DNA of 64,000 nucleotides, from contig NC_092673.1 of NCBI RefSeq assembly GCF_964355755.1, positions 30,261,001 to 30,325,000 of the forward strand. Direction: 5' to 3'. Within the stretch, counting starts at the first letter, position 1, and each line of letters starts with the position of its first letter. The position numbers and the translations under genes are program-made. The notes below the pieces were generated by a model. The model was given only the letters and a program-made list of their open reading frames with translations, ran no database searches and was not told the DNA's origin. Source of the stretch: Antedon mediterranea. Its lineage: Eukaryota > Echinodermata > Crinoidea > Comatulida > Antedonidae. Shown piece after piece: positions 34,388 through 64,000 of this stretch.

Positions 34388-35835
34388 TCTTTCAATAATT
34401 ACAACAGCTTCACAAGCGATTCCTTCTTTTTGCCCTATGAAACCCAACTGTTCTGTGGATGTGGCTTTTACGTTAACGTTGCTGATGTCCGTTTCAAGAT
34501 TCTCTGAAATAACTTTGCAGCATCAATATAAGGTGCCATTTTAGGGGCTTGCGCCATGATGGACATCAACGTTTCCAATGACATAGCCTTTTGTTTTGAA
34601 TTTGCCATAGACATCACGTAATAAATCACCACTATCTGCACCTTTCCATTGTTTGTCTGTATCTGGAAAATGTCGGCCTAGGTCACCGGCTGCTATCGCA
34701 TCTAACAAGGCATCACACAGTGCATAGAGTACAACATCCCCATCAGAATGAGCAATGATCCCAAAGATCAGTAAACATCTTGGTGTAAACATTGATGAAA
34801 CGCTAAGCTGGAATATACTCGTGCGAAGGCTCTAAAAGGTTTAGGTATGCTCAAACGATGTAGACACATTTTTCAAAATAATATATTATTAAGAAATATT
34901 GCAAATTTTATTATTATTTTGTTCTACTCTACTTTCTGCTATTATTATATTATTTTGTAACTTTGTAGGTTTACTTGTAATTTGTGTTTTTCATATTTGT
35001 ATTTTGATGGAATAATTTGTATTGTAATCCACCCTTTTCAGCTTTTGCTGCTGGTGTGGAAGTTGTTTTAAACCATAATAAATAGATAAATAAAAATTAT
35101 CCCACATTTAACTTATTGTATTGTAATGTGGGGTAATTGTGGCTCGAGCTTTATAAAAAGAGTACAAACTGTACAAAATAGAACAGCCCGAATCATAGTT
35201 GGCCTATCTTAGGGCACACCAAGTAAAGATGCACTTGAGAGAGTAATATGGCTTACCCTCTCAATTAAAGATAAGTATGAATGTTGCATGTTAATTTATA
35301 AAGTTATGACGGGGCGTGTACCTATATATCTATCAAATCTGGTTAAACAAAATAATTTCAAATATAACTTTAGACATAATGATACAAACCTCTAGGCCTT
35401 TATGTTCCGAAACCGCGCACTGAGTATAAAAAACGTATATTTCTTATAGGGGGGTTATAACCTGGAATAAACATAATATTGATATCAACAAGATGCCACA
35501 ATCTCTGAACGTATTAAAAAAAGAAATTGCAAACATATTTAAACAGGAAGCCTAATGCTGTATTATTTTATAAATTCTTTCTTTTAATGTTTTTCTATAA
35601 ATATGTATACACTGTATTATTTGTATACATGCATTACCTATCACGAACTTGTTGAAGAACACCTTTATTTTATGGTGAACGAGCTTTATATTTTGTACTA
35701 TTGTAGGCCTGTTTTATAATTTCGTGAATAAATAAAGGTTCTGATTGTTCATAAGGAATGGGAACACCACCTAAAATAACTGGCCCTTCTCTGCCGACTC
35801 TATGCACATCAAAACCAAGACCAATACGAATCATT
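34388..35835 (-). pseudogene. ispF: ispF pseudogene, interrupted by retroelement
   Basis: Two pieces match the intact copy at 37465-37947. The N-terminal piece is 35747-35835 (starts [17 protein letters not shown]) and the rest is about 34388-34760. They are separated by about 1 kb of inserted retroelement sequence. The downstream piece has small deletions around 34490-34570 that break the frame after [11 protein letters not shown]. The conserved metal-binding His of the GDVVLHAL segment is Tyr here (GDVVLYAL), and His6 is Leu. It is a dead copy; similarity with the intact copy is still high, so the duplication is fairly recent. Confidence 0.92.
34761..35746 (+). mobile_element. 5'-truncated non-LTR retroelement inside ispF pseudogene
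   Basis: The plus-strand sequence encodes pieces of a reverse transcriptase C-terminal region. [14 protein letters not shown] lies at about 34770 and KRVQTVQNRTARIIVGL at about 35160-35210, both typical of CR1/L2/jockey-type LINEs, with frame breaks between. A second tail-like insert at about 34910-35095, ending in AATAAATAGATAAATAAA, splits it. The 3' end is near 35746 (GAATAAATAAAGGTTCTGAT). It is a fragment without coding capacity. Confidence 0.8.
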
Positions 35836-36161
35836 GTTTAACCTTACCTCTCAATCTTTTATTTACTGGATAGTAGGCCTACAAGGAAGGTAGGGTTATT
35901 TACTTCTTTTAAATATCAAAGATAGTTTGTACTATGAGCTATTTTGTCATAAGAAGATACCTGGTATATTGGCCAACATCATACACTATCAACAACCTCG
36001 ATTGGGTGCGGCAACATGGGATTCCCAGAGAATTTGGGAATCCCGAAAGAAAGAGGGGGTAATTCCAAAAAGTATGGAAGGCCTTCACTGCCTTCTGCAG
36101 CGCCTTTTTCTGTTCGGCCCTTTTATCAATTATGATTTTTCCAAGAAAAAAAAAAGTACAA

Positions 36162-38520
36162 GCCGAATCTTTAATGACATACATTTATTTAATTTTATTA
36201 AGTTACAAAGTGAAGTGACTCCTCAGCCTAAATGTTAGAAAATAATTTACAGCTTGTAGTAAAAGATATTTCACATCTTTCAATTAACTTATGAGGATTG
36301 AAATTTCATAATTCAATACCAATAATCTTAAATATTAATTTCCATTACTTTTAATTCACATAAACAACATATTTATGGTAAAATACTTATACAATATTGT
36401 TTGATTTTTGTACTACTGTATAATACTGTATATAAATAAACAAGCTAGATTGTCCACAACTGTTGGCCATATTATAATCAGCATACAGTATATAGTATCT
36501 CTTAAAACTCACACTACAAACGGATTGAAACGATGGGATTGGAAGAACTGAACTAGCTAAACATTAAACAAACTTCACTATAAATAATTGACATACAATC
36601 ATTAGTATGTTATAGTACAATATAACCAATAATCTTGATACTAGTATTATGTATTTAGTACAGTAGGGTAACACTATGTTTTTTCAACAGGTATACAATT
36701 TGATATGTGAAAAACTAAAAAAAAAGAAAAGAAAATATACACTTTTTTCCCTCCAGAATAAACTTTAAAGGGAAAAATATTGCGAAACTCCTACATAATA
36801 GTGAAAACAGAAATAACACATTATATATGAACAATATCTTAAGTTGGATAATTCATATTGAAGAAAATAAAAATAATCATGGTTTAAGTTTTCTTAAAAT
36901 ATAGTAAACAGATGAATTTGAAATAATTGTTGACTTCCTCAGGTAGCGCATAACAAAACTACCTAATTCAGTAACAAACATACAGTACAACACTCCTCCT
37001 TTCAGCTGATCTTAAAAAGATGTCCCCTTGATATGTCTATTGTACTTTAATTGTTCATTTTGACTAATTTTTCTTCTGAAATTGTGTAATTTACTATTTG
37101 ACCACAATAGGGGACAATAGGCCTATTGCTTAGATGTGTTTAACAAATAAATATACTTTTTCTTGTATATTACAACACAAATTTAATTATATATCAGATA
37201 GGTAGGCCTACAAACGTTTTCATATTCAATATTTGAATATTCTTTTCATTCATTGCCCTACACATATACAACCACAGTATAACGAAACTGAAAATTATTT
37301 AATGAAAAATATTTAATGAAAATTTCCAATTGGACAAATTAAAATTTAAAAAAGAAAGTACTTAAGAAGTAGAAACTAAATAATGCAGTAGCGCCAATAA
37401 TTATTAGGTTGAGTTGCTACTTGTTTACCATTGCTTATAAGTTATATCGCTCAGTTGAGCCATGTTAAACCAAGGTTCTTTCGATAATTACAACAGCTTC
37501 ACAAGCGATTCCTTCTTTTCGCCCTATGAAACCCAAATGTTCTGTGGATGTGGCTTTTACGTTAACACTGCTGATGTCCGTTTCAAGATTCTCTGAAATA
37601 ACTTTGCACATAGCATCAATATAAGGTGCCATTTTAGGAGCTTGCGCCATAATGGTGATATCAACGTTTCCAATGACATAACCTTTCATTTTGACTTTGC
37701 CATAGACATCACGTAATAAATCACCGCTATCTGCACCTTTCCATTGTTCGTCTGTATCTGGAAAATGTCGGCCTAGGTCACCGGCTGCTATCGCACCTAA
37801 CAAGGCATCACACAGTGCATGGAGTACAACATCCCCATCAGAATGAGCAATGATCCCTTGTTCATAAGGAATAGGAACACCACCTAAAATAACTGGCCCT
37901 TCTCCACCGAATTTATGCACATCAAAACCATGACCAATACGAATCATTGTTAGTGTGTGTTTCCTTACCTTAATCAACCTATACCCAAAGAATGATATAT
38001 TATTATATTCTTTGCTATACCTTATCTACAAGAGTAGGCCGCGCCTACAAGGAAAAGGGAAGGTAGGTGTGTTGGCTTATTTACTTCTTTTAAATATCAA
38101 GCAAGGATAGTTTGACTATTTTGTCATAAAATACCTGTTATAGGCCAACAAATCATACACTTATCAACAACTTAACCTCGTTTGGGTGCGGCAGCGATAG
38201 GGGATTCCCAGAGAATTGCTCGAATTCGGAAAATCATGAGAGAAAAAAAGAGGGGGTAATTCCAAAAAGTATGGAAGGCCTTCACTGCCTTCTACAGCGC
38301 CTTTTTCTGCTCGGCCCTTTTATTACGTACATTCTTGTCCGCAAAATTGAAATGTCTGTTGTTGAAAATGTATTTTTTCGCCGAAATGGAATTCGATAAA
38401 ACGTCTGAAATGACGTGTACAAAGTTCTATGATTGGATCTTTGGCAAAAATTATTGTTTTACCGTATTCAATTTATTGCAATTTTATAAAAAAAAATGTA
38501 AATTATGGTTTAAAAATAAG
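36162..38520 (-). repeat. ispF tandem unit, copy 2 (intact)
   Basis: Unit made of an AT-rich 3' flank of about 1.3 kb (36162-37464), the intact ispF, and an upstream block to about 38520. Its flank matches copy 3 at 38524-39730 along most of its length, including ACAGCTTGTAGTAAAAGATA-type runs and TTGTTTGATTTTTGTACTAC. The segment 38333-38520 has no equal in copy 1. Confidence 0.88.
37465..37947 (-). CDS. ispF: 2-C-methyl-D-erythritol 2,4-cyclodiphosphate synthase (IspF), bacterial type
   Basis: Intact frame of 160 residues, the usual IspF length (E. coli 159). ATG at 37947 is chosen because the protein begins [18 protein letters not shown], matching the bacterial start. IspF makes MEcPP from CDP-ME-2-phosphate in the MEP isoprenoid pathway. 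Metal ligands D9, H11 and H43 are present, with the [18 protein letters not shown] segment, [23 protein letters not shown] and [10 protein letters not shown] in order. The Arg usual after GADS is Gly. Overall it looks gamma-proteobacterial. It has no intron or obvious transit peptide. It lies among animal repeats and is part of a tandem duplication, which argues against simple contamination. No other MEP gene is seen in the window. Expression cannot be judged; a TATAG/GTTGATTAAG acceptor-like site lies about 30 bases upstream of the ATG. Confidence 0.94.
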   Translation of the reverse strand: MIRIGHGFDVHKFGGEGPVILGGVPIPYEQGIIAHSDGDVVLHALCDALLGAIAAGDLGRHFPDTDEQWKGADSGDLLRDVYGKVKMKGYVIGNVDITIMAQAPKMAPYIDAMCKVISENLETDISSVNVKATSTEHLGFIGRKEGIACEAVVIIERTLV

Positions 38521-38523
38521 CAT

Positions 38524-39730
38524 AAGCCGACTCTCTAATGACATACATTTATTCAATTTATTAAGTTACAAAGTGAATGACTTGACTAAATGTTAGAAAA
38601 TAATTTACAGCTTGTTGTAGTAAAAGATATTTCACATCTTTCAATCAAATAATTTGAGGATTGAAATTTCATAATTCCATACCAATAATCTTAAATATTA
38701 ATTTCCATTACTTTTAATTCACATAAACAACATATTTATGGTAAAATACTAATACAATATTGTTTGATTTTTGTACTACTGTATAATACTGTATATAAAT
38801 AAACAAGCTAGATTGTCCACAACTTTTGGCCATATTATAATCAGCATACAGTATATAGTATCTCTTAAAACTATAAAAGGGCACCATTCACGCAGACTAC
38901 AAACTGATTGAAACGATGGGATTGGAAGAACTGAACTAGCTAAACATTCACTATAAATAATTGACAGTATGCATACAATCATTAGTATGTTATAGTACAA
39001 TAAACCAACAATCTTGATACTACTAGTATTATGTATTTAGTACAATAGGGTAACACTCTGTATGTCTGTCTTTTCAACGGGTATACAAATTGATATGCGG
39101 AAAACTAAAAAGAATGTAAAAACCTTTTTTTTCTCTCCAGAATAACCTTTAAAGGGCAAAATAATGTGAAACTCACACATAAAGGTTAAAACAGAAATAA
39201 TACATTATATATTAACAATATTGTAAGTTGGAGGAATCCACTACTGTAAAAGGTAAATAATAGGTTTTCTTCAAATAGAGTGAACAGATGAATTTTAAAT
39301 AATTTATGACTTCTTCAGTTACCTACATTAGTAACAGAACATACAACAGTAGAACACTCCTCCAAGAGGCAAACTTTGTTTTGTTCTAAAGACTAAAGAT
39401 GTCATCTTGATAAGTTTTTCTACTGTAATTTGTTTTGACTAATTTTTCTTCTGAAATTGTGAAATTCACTATTTGACCACAATATTGCTTAGATGTATGA
39501 CAAATAAATATTACATTCTTTCTTATATTAATACAATACAACTTTAAAAACTAACATTTTAAATTATATAAGACAAGTAGGTATGTTTTCATCTTCAATA
39601 TTTGAATATTCTTTCATTCATTGCCCTACACATATACAACCACAGTATAAAGAACATTAAATTGGAAATTATTTAATGAAAATGTCCAACTGGACAAACT
39701 AAAGTTTAGATAAGAAAGTTGATGAGAAAC
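38524..39730. repeat. ispF tandem unit, copy 3 (flank only)
   Basis: Matches the 3' flank of copy 2 (36162-37370) from GACTCTCTAATGACATACAT to AAGTAGAAACTAAAT-like sequence, with scattered indels. It stops just before the point where ispF would begin. The open frame at 38776-39000 is low complexity and not a gene. Confidence 0.85.
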
Positions 39731-42700
39731 TAGAAACTAAATATAAAAGATATGAAAATAAAATAAAACTATATATGTTGTATATTATTGAAAGCAAAAC
39801 TAATTAAAGCTAAATTAATTTCCGTCAACATTGATTTTTATTCATCATATTCTTCAACAAAATTATATTCATTTTGTTATTTGTTCATATTATTTCAAAA
39901 TCAAACATTCCAAATGTCATCATAATGTATTTGAATACGGTTTCTGTTGATAAAATAACATAAACAAAAATATCTATTACCACTAGAAAACTAGCTATTT
40001 TTTTTATAAGCTATAAAAAATTATAAAAACTGAAACGGAAGACGTCTAGCAGAAAAGAACCAACAGAAAATACCACTCAAGATCTATGACTAAAAATGTT
40101 ATATCAGTAAATCATTAATAATTCCTTTTAGAAAATATTCTTGGTCCAGAAACGTGAATGGCACATGAAAAACATACAAATTCATATTTGAAGCAAAATA
40201 AAATCTCCAATAATTAAATCATAAAACAATATATTTAAAATAAAAAATTGTTGTAATAATTTCCACCAATTCAACAATACATATATCTCTTTCTTATCAA
40301 AAAAATCAGGTTCTATATAGTTTTTTCATTTCATTTTCATAATTAAATGAATTTTCTGTAACATTCACAAATCAATCTATCCAAAGGGTCTCCTCAATAT
40401 AGAATATACTGTATATAAAACATGGTTCTACGTTGTAGGGGCACTTTTGTTAAAACAACTGCCAGTAAAAGCAATTTTTCTACAGAATTTTTTAAACAAT
40501 TTTTGTTCCTGGCCAGCAAGATAACAGTCACAAACTATACATTTAATAAATAATATATATTAATAAATCATTATGCAATAGTGGAGGCTTTTTTCTCTCA
40601 TAACAATCAAAACTTTAAATACCAAATTCAATTTTACTCTATAGCACTTTACCCCAATAAGAAGCAACCTGACGAGATTCTGCTTATTGTATGTTGTTCA
40701 TCTGTTATTTAAAATAAATATAAATGATAACCATGCCATTCTCTATTTAATATTATAGTTGGCATTATTCAAATGCCAACTATATTTTGATAATTGATGC
40801 CATTTTTTTCGTACAACAGTTCTTCATTGGTTCAAATGCACTTGGTGAAATGTTTCAAACACATTTCAGAACATGCACCAAACTCTTTTAATGTCTCAAC
40901 ACAAAAATTGGAAAAACCAAATGCACCATGGAGGCTTTCAAGTTGGTTGATCATCAAACATCCAAACATATTCAAGCAAAAATTGAATGAGAGAATGCTA
41001 TTTTTAATTATTTTTACAGTGATTAACATCCAGGGTGCATCTGAACCAATGGAAGAACTCTTGTATAGAAAATAATCAGCATCTGGAATACTAACAACTT
41101 ATTTATTTATTTTAATGTTAATTAGCATTCAATACTAACTAACTTTCATATTAATATCAGTCCATGTGTGTAAAGATCCGTTTACGACAAAAAAGTTGAT
41201 GAAACCTTTAAAAATTATCATTCTGCAAATAAAGTTATTTACACACTTCCTCTTTTGATTTCGGTTTTCCCTCCACTAAAGCCTCAAAATTAAAATTTAT
41301 TAGATGTATTTTTAATCAATTTTGCAAAAGATGGTTTTTGAAATTGCTTAGTTAATGCTTAATCTACTCTAACTTTCCTAAATTCTGAGATTGCTCGAGT
41401 TTGCAAACAAAAGTTTGCCAGTGTTAGTTTTTACCAAACTAGTGTACTTTGCCAAAGTTTTTCAACTGGTCTACACAAGCAAAAATTTGAAACTTTTCTT
41501 GACAAACACAGGATTTTTGCTCAAGTTTGCAAACAAAAGTTTGCCAGTGTTATAGTTTTACCAAACTTGTTTTCAAAGTTTTTTCCGAGTTCCTTAAAAC
41601 TACTGTCTCTGAGTAATTGTTTCCACCTGCAGAAACACATTGAAAACAACTTGACTAGATTTGATTCGCTGAATTCACAAATCTCAGAAAACTAGTTTGT
41701 TAAGTAGATGGATGTCCAAACTGTTGCTAACTAGTTTTCTGCAGTTTACCAAAGTTTGATCTGCAAGAAACTTTGCAAACATTTTCTCTAAAGGTTTCTA
41801 ACTAGTGTAGACTTTTGTATAAAAATAAATTGCGTGACTTGCTTGTTAACACACAAGTTACCTAAAATTAAAACCAACCCATCCTCATAAATTTTCAGAA
41901 GGGGAGGGCAAAGAAAATATTATTCTTTTGGCCTAACTTTCTCCAAAAACACGGTTTCAATATCTTTATTTGGACCAGATTTTTGCACATCATTTGTACA
42001 ATAATATTCACTATATCCATGATACACTAATAGATATAATGAGGCCTATACTAAAAATGTAGAATTATATACAATATGAATTTAATAAAATCTATATCTT
42101 TTCTACATTGTCATTGTAAAATGCATCACAACAAACATTTTTCACGATTGAACGATTCACCAAGCACTTGAAATGCATCACAACAAACATTTCTTAATTA
42201 CAGTCGCTCCAAAATTAACCTGGGTGCTATTTTTGGAGAATTGACTGCCTATATTTTAATAAATTATTCAAATTATTATAAGCCAATAAAATGTTGGTAG
42301 TTAGATACCATTTACCTATTTTGAACAAATTAGTAATATTTGATATCTACAATGTTTATAACCATTGAGATATTATATGGCCTTACAGATTGCACATTTT
42401 ACCCAACAATAAACACATAGTATATTAATCGTAATGTTCACATAAATGATTAAATATAACAATAATAATTATCACGAAACTGGTTAATTATAATAGTAGT
42501 GTATACCATGTAGACAAAAACGGTATAATTAACATTTTATGTGTAAGTTAGTAGATACTTAGAAATAGTAATACTAAAATAATACTATATTTATTAAGAT
42601 TTTGTGTATAGATACTGAAAACAGGTAGTTAATTAGATGCAACAAATGTCATTGTACTTTAAAAGAACATTTTTAAGAAACTGTGTCAACATTATTTTAC

Positions 42701-44588
42701 TGCAATTTACTGCAGTAACCATGCTTTGTTCGGCATTAACATGTTTATCTAAATATTTGCTTTTTTAAAGATATCACACGCTCTGTTTATTACACTACAG
42801 TGACTACTTTATAAACTACATTGAAACAAACTATGTTATTGCAGTAGCAGTTACTGCAGTAACTTCAGTAGAATAATTTTGACACATTCTAAGAGTATAG
42901 AACAACCTATCATTTCTATCCAGGAGTATTTAGATCCATTTTTTACTTATTTTTACCTAAGGTAGAAAGATAAACACTTGTTACCATTTTTTCCCAGCAA
43001 TAGTTCATATGTGTTCTGTTCTCATAAGTTAGTATCTTTGGGACTTTTAAAGAATTTATTGTTGGTTGAACAACTTTGGTTTTTCTTAACTTTTGGTAAG
43101 CACACATATAACTTTATGGTAATAAAATAATTATATGAAAAATCCCTTACCATTTATTTAGTGAGCTTTATATTTAAATCTATGGAGAAAGGGAATTCTT
43201 TTATAAACCATTACAGTGTCATGGAAACATACTGTAACAGATTAAATATGGTAAGTCACCAGAAAGATAACCTTTGACATTTGTGTTTAATATCTCAAAC
43301 CCTTTTTTATTTAATTAGAAATTATAAACTTTGAAAATATTTTTGTATTGTTAAAAAATATATCTTCTTAATTTTTTTACAGGTGTGCGCTGCAATAGCT
43401 TTTGTAGCTTTGTAAAATGGAAGTTAATGCAAAATAAAAGTACAATTAAATTGTCTTACAAATAGAAAAAGAATGTGTATTTAAGAAAATTATAAACCAT
43501 ATGCACACACCAATAATAAAGGGTGCTTTTTTCCCCAAACCATGACTTGCATGTATTTCATACAGGATATTTGCATTGATATTAACTTATGTAAACATTT
43601 GAACTATTGATTCAAATAAAGGAATTGATCGTAACGCAAGATAAAGTCATTTTTGGGTCATTAAACTTGCCTATGATATGGCCTATGGACTAATGCTGTA
43701 TTTTGATCATAACGTAACGTATTTGTAGATACAGCAGCGAGAACTGGGTGCATGGTTCTTGTACAATCACTAACACTCAAGTATTTCAACAAATGATTGA
43801 TCGAGGTATATAACTATACCTGTAGTTAAACATTGTTTTCAATTAATAATCAACATTACTATATGCACATCATACAGATGATATAAATAATCATTAATTA
43901 TACCACAAGATGTACATGATTAAGATTAAAATATTCAATATTATTAACCAATTAAAGGACAATATCAAGCCCAAGGTGATGTAGAAATTATATTATATTT
44001 GACAAAACTTTTTTTTATTATTATTATGTCCTGGTTGAGACTGATGTGTAAATGATTTTCATAAACTAAAAACTGTTGAATTTAGTGAATCTACAACATT
44101 CATTGATATTGTGAGTTATTGTCAAAAAGAAAAATTATGGTCGATTCAAAATGTTGATGACATAATTAAAATCAAAGTATTGATCCCGAATCAAAGATAC
44201 TGTGCGTTTTTCTTTTTACTTTCGTTCATTAGGACATCGGTTAATATATCTTGATTCTAATTGGTATTGCATTGATTTGAAGCACATGGAACTATAAAGG
44301 CGTGCTAGGAAACAAAACATACGATTATCAACAATGTTTTGTGGAAAAAAACTTGATAGGTTGTTCAAAAAATAGACATTCAGAGTGTTATAGATATGTC
44401 AAGTCCGAAAATAATCACGAAGCTCGTACATACACATGCATGCTGGGCTTGAAGTCTGCTATCGGTTGCCATCTGCATTTCTCAAGTATCACCACCTTGT
44501 TCGATAGTTATCACAGCCAAATACTATAAATACTGAAAAGGCTGTGAAATTTATCTTTAGACTGTGTTACACCAATTGCCTGAAAATT
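39731..44588. other. AT-rich downstream region of the EEIG-type gene
   Basis: No gene recognised. Part may be the 3' UTR of the EEIG-type gene. It contains a direct repeat of about 125 bases with GTTTGCAAACAAAAGTTTGC (about 41396 and 41521), a 52-base tandem duplication with AATGCATCACAACAAACATTT (42120 and 42173), and a CTGCAG-rich dispersed repeat (42700-42890). Frames at 40794-41075 and 44302-44529 show no family likeness. Confidence 0.5.
42695..42895. repeat. CTGCAG-rich dispersed repeat
   Basis: Contains TTACTGCAGTAACTTCAGTA then GAATAATTTTGACACATTC. The same arrangement (CTGCAGTA ... GAATAA.TTTGACATGATTC) is found at about 20690-20740, 23840-23910, 47245-47350 and 52365-52420, so it is a dispersed family. 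Confidence 0.6.

Positions 44589-64000
<19,412 letters not shown>

Larger units (their letters stand above)
34140..36160 (-). repeat. ispF tandem unit, copy 1 (decayed)
   Basis: Left unit of a duplicated segment. It starts with a short flank (GACTCTAATGACATACAT onward) in which about 1.1 kb present in the other copies is deleted. It then holds the broken ispF, an inserted retroelement, and an upstream block (35870-36135) closely matching 38040-38330, including GGCCTTCACTGCCTTCT. Confidence 0.85.

Noticed and set aside
37948-37977. Upstream extension of ispF to a TTG codon
   Set aside because: Eukaryotic initiation at TTG is unlikely and the ATG at 37947 gives the exact family N-terminus.
34140-39730. 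Bacterial contamination as the explanation of ispF
   Set aside because: Flanks are animal-like repeats, one copy is broken by a retroelement, and no other bacterial gene is present; long reads would still be decisive.
44302-44529. 75-residue plus-strand frame with several Cys
   Set aside because: Begins at a non-ATG codon, has no family likeness, and lies just beyond the EEIG-type last exon in probable 3' UTR or intergenic sequence.

Overview
This is animal nuclear DNA: AT-rich, with spliced genes that have canonical GT-AG introns, 5'-truncated non-LTR retroelements, tRNA-derived SINEs and many small inverted-repeat transposons. The gene set (CCDC180, OCIAD1, a BCL10-type CARD protein, a TRAF, an EEIG/FAM102-type C2 protein) is bilaterian. 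The style of the repeats, including clusters of the palindrome TAGGCCTA, suggests an invertebrate deuterostome, perhaps an echinoderm. The species assignment is inference and cannot be settled from the sequence alone.

Layout. A minisatellite (1 to about 1000) sits in an intron of CCDC180. Nineteen minus-strand exons of CCDC180 run from 10936 down to 1011, and the gene continues off the left edge. OCIAD1 lies divergently on the plus strand (coding 12332-13123) across a probable shared promoter interval. A four-exon BCL10-like gene (14329-16358, minus) follows, then a seven-exon TRAF gene (19080-24210, minus) with RING, zinc-finger, coiled-coil and MATH/TRAF-C regions. From 24.9 to 33.9 kb the sequence is mostly mobile DNA: a 3.5-kb element with long inverted repeats and a 10-bp target duplication, several smaller inverted-repeat elements, SINEs and TAGGCCTA clusters.

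The most unusual locus is 34.1-39.7 kb. It is a tandemly duplicated segment carrying a bacterial-type ispF (MEcPP synthase of the MEP isoprenoid pathway). One copy is intact (37465-37947, minus). A second is broken by small indels and by an inserted LINE-like fragment (34.4-35.8 kb). A third unit has only the flank. Animals are not expected to have the MEP pathway, so this looks like horizontal acquisition followed by duplication and decay.

The right third (44589-61821, minus) is an EEIG1/FAM102-type gene: eight exons are visible and the first coding exon lies outside the window. Its large introns hold two tRNA-Val-like sequences inside a block with short inverted ends, a Myb/SANT-bearing inverted-repeat element, and copies of several dispersed repeats.

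BCL10 and TRAF proteins both act in NF-kB signalling, so those two neighbours may be functionally related. CCDC180 (cilia/flagella associated), OCIAD1 (endosome/mitochondrion) and EEIG (membrane-linked C2 protein) have no evident link. Exon borders were placed by eye from splice consensus, reading-frame continuity and recalled family similarity; no search was run.
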